From Serendipita indica DSM 11827 (lineage: Eukaryota > Basidiomycota > Agaricomycetes > Sebacinales > Serendipitaceae): a stretch of 64,000 bases of DNA. Below the pieces are notes generated by a model. The model had not been told where the DNA came from and ran no database searches. It saw nothing but the letters and a program-made list of their open reading frames with translations. The translations under genes were made by a program, and so were the position numbers. Within the stretch, counting starts at the first letter, position 1. Each line of letters opens with the position of its first letter. Where the stretch lies: positions 1,674,001 through 1,738,000 of the forward strand of contig CAJVGD010000002.1 of the NCBI GenBank assembly GCA_910890315.1, in the 5' to 3' direction. Of the stretch, positions 36,483-46,370 are shown piece by piece.

Positions 36483-37459
36483 TCAATGGGAGCCTGACGG
36501 AGGGTATGGGCTACGTACCCAAGCTGGCCCATCGAGGGCCATCTGAGCAGCTAGCTTCTGAGCCGCCTTTTTCGCCCGAGCGGTGCCCACACCCACAATC
36601 TCGGGGTGGCCCTCAACTACTTAAAAGTCAACATCGATACCCTGCTATGCAACGTGTATACCTTCGATGGCCACGGTGAATTTAGGCTCGTGACTCGGGC
36701 CCTGATTTGACTCCTTCCAACCCCATGCATACTTCCGCCTGGCGCATTTCTCATGGAAGGCCTGTACAGGGTCTTTGGGTGGCCTGCCTGGTTGTTGGAC
36801 AGGGGAGGCCGGCGGAGTCGTGCGTGGAGACGGACGATCGCCTAAAGACGTCGCACCAAGGGCATCCGCTGCACCGTCTACGTCTGGTTCTGGCGGTAAA
36901 TCGTTCTCGGTGAGGTCCATAAGTTTCTCCAGCCAATTCCGCGTTGGTACAAATCCGTTTTGCAAATAGACGAGTCCGAAATAGGCCTGGAATAGTTGAA
37001 TCTTGATATTTTCGCTGTAAGCGAGCGATGATTGTTGATGACCCGCTGCTCGAACAGCTTTCACCAGCCCGTACGCATCCGACCACCACACGATAGACGA
37101 CTTGCGAATAAAAAATGTTCTCCGACGCTGTCAAGTATGTCACTAAGCGTGAAAAGAGAAGCCCTGTGTGGCTCACGTCGAGCTCCTTACGGCTCACGCC
37201 GTGCATTCCTCTAAAGACGATGTCCGTGATCATCGCCATAATCATTGTACTTCCGAGGTACGCTAGTCTACAATTCAATTCAGTATTGCATGTTTCAAAT
37301 GCCAACACATCCGTACCGTTCATTGCTGTAATCGTCCTCTTCAGCGTCGTCAGAGGGCAGCTCCTCGAGAGATTTCAACGAGCCGTGAATGAATATATTG
37401 TCAAGCTTCTGGCGATCTTCGATATCGGGAAACGGATGGGTTTCACCAACACTTGTCAT
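36483..37459 (-). CDS. RNase III-like plus dsRBD protein, paralog C
   Basis: Starts MTSVGETHPFPDIEDRQKLD at 37459 by analogy with paralogs A and B; the open frame continues upstream without support. The first motif is degenerate (IFIHGS), then DYSNERLAYLGSTMIMAMIT across a CG/A intron: the second Glu is Ala and the Asp of LGD is Ser. An intron (GTGAGC...CGCAAG) leads to VWWSDAYGLVKAVRA and IKIQLFQAYFGLVY, with Gln replacing both Asp and Glu. The linker is Pro/Asp rich. The dsRBD reads VQAFHEKCARRKYAWGW, FTVAIEVEGHPEIVGVGTAR, then AKKAAQKLAAQMAL, ending PYPPSGSH. It has the most eroded catalytic site but a well-kept dsRBD. Four exons. Confidence 0.72.
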
Positions 37460-37800
37460 GTTGCCAGGTAAAACTGTGGGCCAGTGATACGTCTGCGTTA
37501 GAATCTGACGGCACCTTTTTATTCCAAAGTCAGTGGCACCCTGAATCAGGCTCAAAACAAACCAGGCAGCCGAAACCACAGCAATGTGGGTGCTTCGCTG
37601 GACTGGCCGTATCAAGACCATCTCAACAACGATGCCGTCGCATATCCGGACAAGAGGGAAAGCTGAGATGTAGTGGAGTCGGCGAAGAATACAACATTTG
37701 TTAGGATCATGTCCGCTAGATGGGAAATACACGAGGCTGCGGCAACGTAAGTAAAGTAAACCAAACGGGAGGCAAAGGTGCGTTGGGGGGCCAACGGATT
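37460..37800. other. Spacer between paralog C start and ima1 stop
   Basis: Promoter region for paralog C and 3' UTR of ima1, both leftward. An open frame overlapping it on the minus strand is in frame with paralog C but has no counterpart in the other paralogs. Confidence 0.35.
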
Positions 37801-39626
37801 TCAGAATGATCCGGAAGAGTCCCAGGCATTTTGCGTAGGCATCGAAAGTGGGGTGTTTGTCTCGCTCGTCTCAAAATGTGTCCAGTCCCAACTGGGATCC
37901 CAGAGAGCGGATTGCTGAACTTGCCACGCTGGAAGGATGGCGCTGAGGAGTAGGACGAGAATTGCGATTGTGACGCCACCCATGACGAATATGTCCTGTC
38001 GCCGTATCCACTGAAGCAGATCTGGTGTATTCTTCGTGACCGTAGTATCAGCACCACGAGTATTCCCAGACGTTGGCTCTCCTATCAACGAGGTTCCAGC
38101 AAGGAGGTTCTCCAGTCCAGTTGGCTCAGAGTTCAAAGACTCGGAGACAAGTGGCTCAAGCTCGGACGACAGAGTGCCAAACTGGGGGGTCCAATCCATC
38201 TCTTCCACAGTTGAAGAGGACGAAGCAACAGTCCCAACAAGGGATGGAGTACCGAACGTAGGCTGAGATGTCTTGCTCTTGGTCGCAAGTAGACTCTCCG
38301 TTGGTACCCAGGACCTGCGGCGTTTTGGAGTCGCGTCCTTGACAACCATGCTATTGTGACGGGAAAGAGAGATGGGAGGGGGTTCTTGGGCCTTGATTGT
38401 AATCATGGCGAGGACGCCCAACTATGCAGAGGGTCATCGTGTGTTCCAGGTGGAGCTGAAACGTCACTTACAGCAACCTCGATTGCTAAAAAGGCACCAA
38501 AAGTCCCTTCTGTCACCTTGGAGCCCCAGAGTGAGGTCAATATAGACATAACCAGACGCGAAAGCCAAAGAGCAAATTGAATCCTCTAATCCATGTATCA
38601 GTTGTTAACAATATATCATAGAATACACACCATGGATTCTTTCCGACCAATCGTTCGGACTGCATGCCCTCGACTTTGTGCCTTCCGAACAGAGTACCTT
38701 ATTCGATTCCAAAAGGTCCAAGAGAGAGAACAAGCGATAAAAATGGGAGTAGGTGGCCGCATAAATGTCGACCGTTTATGCGACATTCCTAGGAAAGTCA
38801 GCGGCTCATGTTCCATCCGAGGAGCGAATGTATGCACCATAGAAATAAGATATCATAACCCACGCTGTTGTTATCGTGTACAGTATGCCCTGTAGGGCCC
38901 ATAAGTACGTTTGCCACGGTTTCTCCTTTGGCGGGCGGACTGCAGAGGAGACTCGATTCTTCATTCCAGGTCTGCCTGGCGGTCCGTGTCTGGAGTTTGC
39001 GTTCAGCCAGCCGTTGAGGGCCTTGCTACGCGCCATATTTTCTTTAGAAGACAACTTTTCTTCAACGAGTGGCATGCATCGCTCGCAGACAATTGGATAT
39101 CGCGTCTCTAACGAGGCCTTGTACTCTGGAAGTGTTTGAAAGAGGGCTTCATACGAGGGGTCCTGCCAAAATAATGTAAATAAAATATGCCAAAACACGC
39201 CAGTGTGCTGTGAGCAGGGCACGCTGTTGGTAATCCAGTGATTGAGTTGACGCACATTTTGAGGTGGCAAGTAATTCGCCAACATATTTGTAACAAGAGC
39301 TTGATTGACCGTGCATTCTTTACAAAAGATGCTTTGTTCAACAGCAGTCGGCAGTGTCGAGCGACTGGGGGTCGCTGGATTTGTTAGCTTAATTGGAGCC
39401 TCAAACAAGACCATAGAACAGTACCTCGACGCGAAAAAGACTTCTTGTTGGCTTCTGCATCGTACATAGCCGGCTCCGAAGAGAGTATTTCGCCCGTCCG
39501 TCGATCATAATGGTTCATATTCATGCATGATGAACATTCAAAGTTGTAAGGGTCTGGGGGAGTCTTTTCCAGAACATGTTGGCAGTAGAAACACTGCGGT
39601 TTGCGACGGCCTAAGAGTCGTGACAT
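37801..39626 (-). CDS. ima1: Inner nuclear membrane protein Ima1 (Samp1/NET5 family)
   Basis: Starts MSRLLGRRKPQCFYCQHVLE at 39626. The Ima1 N-terminal zinc domain shows four CxxC-type pairs: CFYCQ, CSSCMNMNHYD, FCKECTVNQALVTNMLANYL and CERCMPLV. The conserved HGH-like cysteine/aromatic block NHWITNSVPCSQHTG lies between them. Membrane helices follow (ILYTITTAWVMISYFYGAYI near 38850; others near 38600 and 38500). The C-terminal part is Ser/Thr rich, with a last helix DIFVMGGVTIAILVLLLSAI near 37950, and ends AWDSSGSF. Family members link the inner nuclear membrane to heterochromatin and centrosome-attached microtubules. Several introns. The gene sits inside the RNase III-like array without an obvious functional tie. 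Confidence 0.85.
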
Positions 39627-39961
39627 GGATGGCCGGGTCCAAACTTCAAAGAGCACAACTTGGAATTCAAACATATACACCAATACATCAACAATGTCAA
39701 ACATCCACCTCAGGTCGGAAAAAGAACACTTTCCGATGTCTGTAGATCCGCTCTCGGATCTGGTCGCGTCGCGCAAGGGCCCAAATCCAGAAGAAACAGC
39801 CTTTCGTCTCCAATCAACTTGGACCCTCGCGCCTCGGAACCAAATACGAAAGAGGTTTATAAAGTTGAGATATCCTCGGAGAGTGTTGTTGTTCTGCTTT
39901 AGGAAGATGGTCGATGTCCTAGATATAAAACTCCACGTTTGGCGAGAGATTCTCGAATAAG
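39627..39961. other. Spacer between ima1 start and paralog D stop
   Basis: Probably the ima1 promoter and the 3' UTR of paralog D. Overlapping plus-strand open frames are not recognisable as coding. Confidence 0.35.
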
Positions 39962-41456
39962 CTATTTTGTATGCCAGCGAAGGTTGTCTAGCGCGTCCTT
40001 GGCGGCATGATGCTTCGCGGTTTGTTTACTTGACGCAACTCCTTCGCCGCATATCGTACCATTGACTATGAAAGCAAGATAAGTTGACAGAACCTCACAG
40101 CATACTACTCACTCTTGACGGTGGCCTTGAAAGTCGGACGATGCGCGGGACCTTTGGAACCTTGGTCAGCAGAATGAACAACATCAGAAACAGTAAAGGA
40201 TTTACCGGTCGCTGTGGCTAGCCACTCGGGCTCAATATGCTTCTGAGATGCAAGTTGATTGAAGAGAGCGAGGTAACCACCAGGTGGAGGCGACGTCGCA
40301 GGGGCATAATTTAAAGACGGACGACGCGGGGTTTGTGTCATCGAAACTGGAGTCAGTAGGGGATTGGATCTCGGAGTAAGGTTCGAAACGCTAGGAGAAC
40401 CATGAGGGTGAAACTTTAGTCCACTTGGGACACTTGGGAGGTCCGATAGCTGAGATATAGTAGGGAACCTATGGACCCCTGGTGGGTTTGCGTGTACGTC
40501 CGCTGTCGTCACGCCGTGAGGAGGCCTAATCGGGGCAGCACGCTGTGATGGGAGCTCCGATGAGTCGGACAAGCCAAGGAGTCTATGGGCACTTGGTGCG
40601 TTTGCGTATGCACCCCCTGTTGCGACGCCGTGAGTCGCCCGGGTGGACGCAGAGGTAGGCTGTCGGAGAAGAGACATCCTACTGATCGACGTCGAGCCAG
40701 AACTTTGTATGGACGCCGAATCGTCGCTGAATGATGGCTGCCGCATGTCATATACGAAGGTTTCCAATCCAGGAGTTCGAGAAGGAGAGTTACGGGTGGG
40801 AGTAGTATCAGTGACTTCTATCCTTCTGTCACCGGTATCAAACTCGTCGTCATCTGAATCGTCATCTGAATCCTCGCCGTTTCCTCTCTCGTCATACGCC
40901 TCGAGCACGCACAGGATCAATGGTCGCAACCAATTTTGGACGCGGCTCAAGTCCTCTGAATGGTAGACAGCGCCGACATAAGCCTCGAATACTGCGGCAC
41001 GATGCTTTGTCTGGCTTTGTATCTGGGACTGCTGGCTGGGCGATGCGCGTATTCTGTCCGGAAACTCGTATAGTTCTGACCATTCTGCGACTGTATCGAT
41101 ATTGGCGACCATGTTTCGTAGTCTCTACGTGTAATGAGTGCCAGAGTAGCCAATTGTTGTGAACAGACAGCTCACTGAAAGGTGCGTTGGCCGCATGGTC
41201 TTGTATCTCTGAAGCAAAACCTCTGTTGCACACATTGCAATTAACTCGGCTCCAATGAATGCCAATCTACAAATTCTTAGTTTTATTCACTTCGGGTATT
41301 GACCATTTACCTGCCCCAGTCCTTTGGTTCCTCTGTACGAATAGAATGCGGATAGAAGCTTTTGTGCGTGTAAGCTCTGACTTCGAGTCCAGTGTCTATC
41401 ATCAAAGGAGCTGGATTATCTGCTACAGTTTGTTGTAATCGTTCTCTGGCGTCCAT
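39962..41456 (-). CDS. RNase III-like plus dsRBD protein, paralog D
   Basis: The start ATG at 41456 gives MDARERLQQTVADNPAPLMI; an upstream in-frame start at 41555 is possible. The N-terminal motif is AYTHKSFYPHSIRTEE. Exon 2 reads DWGRLAFIGAELIAMCATEV, where all three acidic positions of the NERLEFLGD motif are lost. The next exon has VAEWSELYEFPDRIR and HRAAVFEAYVGAVY; here the last Glu is kept but the Asp is Ala. The linker is long, Asp/Glu rich and then Ser/Pro rich, with imperfect repeats (two copies of a PPHGVTTADVHANPPGVHR-like unit). The dsRBD is YLALFNQLASQKHIEPEW, FKATVKINGTICGEG and SSKQTAKHHAAKDAL, ending LRWHTK at 39962. The longest paralog. Confidence 0.72.
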
Positions 41457-41713
41457 CGCGCGGGGCGATGGTGATGGACAGGATCTGATGCCCGAGCCTG
41501 ATTGTATCGCCACGTTGTCCCGATACTCTGCTTGTACAGAATCGGAGCCTGGCAATTGGAGCCCTCAGAGGCGTGACGGGACAGATCTGGGAGATCTCCG
41601 AGATGCTTATTGGAGAATAAATGGACCTAAAGAGGCAACAAGATACTAGGACAACGAAGGTGGCTCGGATCAAGATGTTACAAGGGCCCAAAAGGCCGGG
41701 CTCCTCTCATCGC

Positions 41714-42663
41714 CTACCAGTCAAGAGTCTTGAGCGCAGCCCTGGCTGCTTCCTCTTTCGCAGCCTGTTTGCTGGTTCCGGAGCCTTGACCTTTCCATTC
41801 ACCGTTGACTATGGTATCGTGAGCTTGGTGATGGGCCATATTCAAGCGTTACGCACTGAGGGCAGTGGCCATCCAAGTAATGTTGTGCATAGGTCCCATA
41901 GAGTTAACATCGTACTCCAATTTGACGCCCCTGCGCACTGCAGCATCGTTTAGGATAGAAATAGGGTTGACACCAGCATAGGAGCGAGAACCTGCAAATG
42001 ATATGTCAATTTAGAGAAGAATGGCGTGAGAAATCTGATCAGGCGCACCAGATGTAGCACTTGGTGCCGGTACCAGCTCGCCATAGTGTGCTCCAATTGG
42101 ATGTCCGATGAAGAGCTGAGGTGCAGGCTCTGGGGCAGGTTCCAAGAGTTGACGGAGGAATTGGTCGAGTACATGGTGACCGTGGGCGTGATAGACTGCG
42201 CCCAAGTAGGCATAGAAGGCGCGCGTTAGGACGTCTGGGGAACGGTCGACGCCTGGGAGACATCTGACAGAGCTGAGAACATTTCTATAGTGATTTATCC
42301 ATGTCTGTATGTTCTCTCTCGAGCACAGTGTCTGACGTGCCGCCTGTGGTCATTAGTCGTGAATCATTGAATCTGATGCGGTAGATGAACACGCACGATG
42401 AGTTCTTCCGCTGCAAGTGGCGGATCTCGTGCATAAAGTATCGATGTGAATATGGTCTGGCATGCACTTTGACCCAGCAGCGACAAGACTTCGTTGTCCG
42501 CCCGGAACCTTTGGTCGTCCCCTTTCGGTCGTAGTGACTTGTCTGTGAATACTTCAAGAGCGATAGATACCGGTAGGTCCGGCAACTTTGGAACGCGCCC
42601 TGGATTTCTTTCCATCCTCAAAATCAAGTCGTCTTCCGAGTCGCGGTCAGAGGAAAGTTGCAT
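41714..42663 (-). CDS. RNase III-like plus dsRBD protein, paralog E (divergent)
   Basis: The start is uncertain: ATG at 42663 (MQLSSDRDSEDDLILRMERN) or 42825 in the same frame. The first motif, VFTDKSLRPKGDD, leads to DNEVLSLLGQSACQTIFTSI (second Glu to Ser, Asp to Gln). An intron (GTGCGT...CGTCAG) joins to TLCSRENIQTWINHYRN, and the second motif is VLTRAFYAYLGAVYHAHGHH (Asp to Arg, Glu to Tyr). A Pro-rich linker follows. After an intron the dsRBD reads SYAGVNPISILNDAAVRRGV, HNITWMATALINGEWKGQGS, then TSKQAAKEEAARAALKTL, ending DW at 41714. The first motif and the linker differ most from the other copies, so it may be the oldest duplicate or the fastest evolving. Confidence 0.65.
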
Positions 42664-42973
42664 GTCATGCTCCCGAACCAAAGTCAACGACTCGTATCCA
42701 CCAACCCGAGCAATCTTCGAGCAGGTCTCTACTATAGAACACCGAAATAAGACATCCACTTGTGCACTATGGCCGGACGGTTGTCTCCAAGTGGCGTGCC
42801 CAGGGATCGCATGCTGACGGACCAAAGTGACTTTCTGCTTCCTTATATTAAACCAAAAGTTTTTTTAACGCGTCTCTGTTTCATCACATAGTCATGACTT
42901 TGTATTTCCATTGCTCCCTTTACTTCCTATGCAAGTCTCAGACCCATTTTCCTTCAATCCGATGTTATCGCAC
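42664..42973. other. Region between paralog E start and secreted protein stop
   Basis: Contains a possible N-terminal extension of paralog E (in-frame ATG at 42825), its promoter, and the 3' UTR of the secreted-protein gene. Nothing else recognised. Confidence 0.35.
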
Positions 42974-43563
42974 TTACCAAAACCAGATAGTGGGTCCCTC
43001 GAATCTCTTCACGTCGTCAAAGGCTACATTCGCTTGCTTGCCCTGGACAATGCATGAGTTAATCGCGCTTCTATATCAATCGTTAACAACACGCATAGCC
43101 TTGAAAACAACTCACATTCTTGCAATGTTCCACACATTCTTGGTGATATTGGCTTGAACCGAGCTAGGGTGATACGCGTCGGAGCGCAATTGAACCTACT
43201 AGATTTGAGAAACATAGTTGAGATTGAGGAAAGAAGCGTACACCACACGTTCCGAGGTTACTTGATCCCGATATGATGCCCGTCCACAAATAGAAATCTG
43301 CACCGGCAGGTTGTTGGCCAAAGTTGTCGAGGTAGAGCTGTGCATTGGCTACTGCTTCATTCGCAGTTTGTGTGGCTATGGTCCGTTAGTGCTCGCTTTC
43401 CGAAGGAATTTGACTAGACATACTGCATATCGTGGCTGTAGTCTGGCATGTAACCACAACTGCAGAGACTGCCACACCAGGAGCAAGCAAAAAGGTCAAC
43501 GCGAGCTCTAATCACGATTCTCAGCTTATACCAGCAGAACGGGTGGGAAACGCGCATACTCAT
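42974..43563 (-). CDS. Small secreted protein with four cysteines, 132 residues, function unknown
   Basis: Built from five exons: 43560-43563, 43424-43507, 43242-43375, 43116-43195 and 42974-43070. The first coding exon is only ATG plus one base. All four introns have GT...AG ends (GTATGC...TTAG, GTATGT...CATAG, GTACGC...AGTAG, GTGAGT...ATATAG) and the exons total 399 nt. The product starts MKLALTFLLAPGVAVSAVVV, a classical signal peptide. The mature part contains CQTTATICTT, VANAQLYLDNFGQQPAGADF, SGSSNLGTCGVQLRSDAYHP, NITKNVWNIARISAINSCIV, and ends EGPTIWFW. Four cysteines (two near the N-terminus) could form two disulfides, and NIT is a glycosylation sequon. I recognise no family. In a plant-associated fungus this profile fits an effector candidate, which is inference only. 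Confidence 0.62.
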
Positions 43564-43938
43564 GTCCGGAACTATGGAAAGCGAGCTGCACGAATCCTCT
43601 AGAATTCGAACGCTCTTTATACGGGCAGACTTTCGGCACGAACTTGCCGCTCATATTTTCCTGAGAAAGCGAGAAGCCTAAGAAGTCGTGTTATGTCCGT
43701 CAACAGGCTGTATTGCCAGCTGCAAACCTGTTGAAGGAACGTTTGTTCTTGAATTACACGTAAAGGACAGAATCGCTACAAGGTCGCGGACCAATGCAAA
43801 TCACAGCTTCCAACCAGCTCGCATGCTAGATGCGAGAAGACTGCTACCCTAGTGCTACTAAAACCTTCCTCTTGACAAATCACAGATTTGCCGTGAGGAA
43901 GGCTCTTGCTATTTAGTCTATTTGTCGTCCTCTAGAGT
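43564..43938. other. Intergenic region upstream of the secreted protein gene
   Basis: Promoter region of the secreted protein and 3' UTR of the membrane protein, both leftward. It carries one strong imperfect hairpin, listed separately. No coding gene seen. Confidence 0.4.
43864..43902. repeat. Imperfect inverted repeat (18-nt arms, 3-nt loop)
   Basis: Left arm 43864-43881 and right arm 43885-43902 are complementary at 15 of 18 positions: 8 outer pairs (CCTTCCTC with GAGGAAGG), a short mismatch, then 6 inner pairs (CAAATC with GATTTG) around loop ACA. It lies about 37 bp past the stop of the membrane-protein gene on its transcribed strand, so it would fold as a stem-loop in that 3' UTR or act as a transcription/processing signal. 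Confidence 0.5.
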
Positions 43939-46370
43939 TCATGAATCATTGGCATTGACAAGGAAGAGTCGGTGTTTAGGGGTTGGCTCCGTGCCGAGGC
44001 TACCCATTGAATCTACTCTCGGTGTTTGGTAGCGAATGGGCGCAACCAGATTGGCCGAAGGAGTGGCTGGCAACCCGACTTTCGGGCGTCCACCCAACTC
44101 AGTACGCTTGGCTGCCAGTCGCTCTGAGGGCGTCATGGGTCTGGCCGTTGGCGAAATCGTTGCTTCGGCACTAATAATCGGTTCCTCCGAGCCGGCTTGC
44201 GATAGTTGACCTGGCTGTATGTAGCTACCATCGAGCTTGCTGGCGTCCATGTGCCCAAAGGATGCAGCCGAGATGGTAGAGACGGAGCGTTTGCTCTTGC
44301 CCCAGAACGGTTGATCCTGAGCATACTTCCAGGACGACTTGGCGATCGTTCTGATAGAGTTGGAAGGCGAGAGAGTGCTTTTGGCAGCAGTTGGCGGTGG
44401 GGCAATCTTGACAGCACCAGGCAAAGCCGCTACGATCGGGACACGAGAGCCACGAACCAACTGTGCAAACGACACTCGACCAGTTTTCTTGGAAGACGCC
44501 GAGGAGGTCGAAGACAGACTGTCCGATCGTTTTGGTAGATTCTCCAGACGATCTTGATCGGGAAACGTCACCACAAAGTCGCCAGAAATGGGGAGGGTCA
44601 ACTTCTCCAGGTCTGGTTTCTCATTGATCGGCGCCCCTTCCTCTGAATCAGCTGCATGTTGTAAGGCCATTTGGGCAGAAAGACCGCTGCCAAAATTGGA
44701 CATGCAGATAATCGCGATTGCGATCGTAGCAAAGGCAAGAAGAATCGTGAGTGTGAACATGGCACTATACAAGGTCAGATGACAGTCAGAGAGAGTTGAG
44801 TTGTGCGTACGTGAGGAGTGGCCAGTGCCTCAGAGATCGCTGAAACGTCATACTCTTGAGCATGACCCCAAATCCAATCAGATAGAGTGCCGATCCAACA
44901 AGGAATCCTCCCATTAGAATCTTTGACTCTCTTCGAACTCCAACGAATGCCAATCCAAGCCAAGGTATGACTAGGACAGCGGAGAGAGTATTCAGAGCAA
45001 TGTTCAGATTGATATGAGAGGGCTTGGCTCCCATGAAATGGGTCATAATCTCTTCAAGCCAAAGTGCGGTGCTGGCTATATGGAAAAAGGTGGCCAACTG
45101 ACTTTTTCAGTGGGTTATGCAGCAAGCTTAGAGTGGATTTACCGGTATAACGGCGAACAAGAGGAGCGCCATCAGATATCCGCTTCGAACCTGCTTTGGG
45201 GCCGCTAGCTGTTTGAAGAAGGTGAGGCCATATTGCTGTCCGAGAATCAGAGACGAGAGAGTTGTAGAGAGGAGGCAACATACCATCGCAAGTCGCCAGG
45301 TCAGGAACGAGGCCAGTAGCAGAGTGGCAACATCGAGTATGACAAGGGCAATCTCAAATGCCCCACGCAACTTGAAGTAGCCTTGCAAGGGGTCAAATCC
45401 GCCACAAGCACCGCTGGCGGAAGTCACAATGTCGGTGTAATCAGACTTGAACGAGATGGAAAAGCCAAGCCGCAAGACGCTCCATACAAGAGCCAGGACA
45501 TGCATCATCAAAGACGACCATGCGAGCGGGATTGACTAGGATGGCCAAGTAAGCAAGATGTTAAACCAAAGAGTTGGAAAGCGTACCTCTGCAAATATTG
45601 CGGCAACTGACAGAAGCAAAAGCAGCGCTGAAACGGAGGTGAGTTCAAAGCACAACACACATGAGTTATATACCTTGATACGAAGCCGTCACAATGTCTG
45701 ATTTCCATATCTGAACAACGCTGCGCAGAGTGAGATCCAAGAAAAAGAGGTTGCGCATCCGACATACGTTTGGAATGACCACTGGAGAGTGTGCAAGCAG
45801 GTGGGTGTCAACGTGATCACGTCGTTTGCCTCGACGATGAGGAGAGACGTGAGGTTATCGCCATTTAGTACGGGAACTAGTCGAGACTCGTCCCGTTTAG
45901 CGGGTTGGATTTGAAAACTGGGCTCGTTGGACGCAGGGATAATTGGCGTCTCACCCTGGGCTGGGAAGACGACTGGACAGTCCGATGTTGCGCGAGCAAT
46001 GCCCTGAGAGCATAGTCTGAGATTCTTCCCATCAACGAATGTGAAGGTGTTCCCTGTGCCCATGCCGGCCACGCCGAGCAGTTCCCCAAGGCTGTTGATC
46101 GTTGCATTGCCCCTGTCCACCGCTGCAATGATTATGGACAGTTGAATGAAAAAATATCTAAAGAATAAATGAGACCAGACAGGCGATGCTGAACCCACGG
46201 CTTACAGGATGGTCATGACCGAAAATGCTGCAAAGTGCCCAATGTGAGCAAACGTAGAAGACGGAATGGCGCGGAGATAGTAGCTTACAGGTTGTGATGC
46301 CATTTCTGATTATTTTCTTTATGTGCCACTGTGGCTTGGCGACATCTGAGAAGATCGAGAAGGTGGTCAT
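43939..46370 (-). CDS. Polytopic membrane protein, unknown function
   Basis: Best start MTTFSIFSDVAKPQWHIKKI at 46370. A 22-nt exon (about 46206-46227) supplies the start of helix 1 (SFSVMTILYFFIQLSIIIAA). A non-cytosolic loop follows with NATINSLGELLGV, Cys at CSQG and SDCPVVFPAQG, and NLT sequons. Further helices: MMHVLALVWSVLRLGFSISF, FEIALVILDVATLLLASFLT, VRSGYLMALLLFAVIPVNPL, NLNIALNTLSAVLVIPWLGL, MGGFLVGSALYLIGFGVML and FTLTILLAFATIAIAIICMS. The last 230 residues are cytosolic and Ser/Thr/Pro rich. There are roughly eight helices. I recognise no family and no transport motif. An open frame further upstream (46408-46635) has a hydrophobic stretch but its phase does not join. Confidence 0.65.

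Noticed and set aside
37460-37732. N-terminal extension of paralog C in the open frame upstream of 37459.
   Set aside because: Paralogs A and B begin at the equivalent MT(P/Q)S...PLPDI position, so the extension has no counterpart.
33858-42663. The RNase III-like genes as active Dicer or Rnt1 enzymes.
   Set aside because: All copies lack at least two of the acidic metal ligands, and none has helicase, PAZ or a second RNase III domain.
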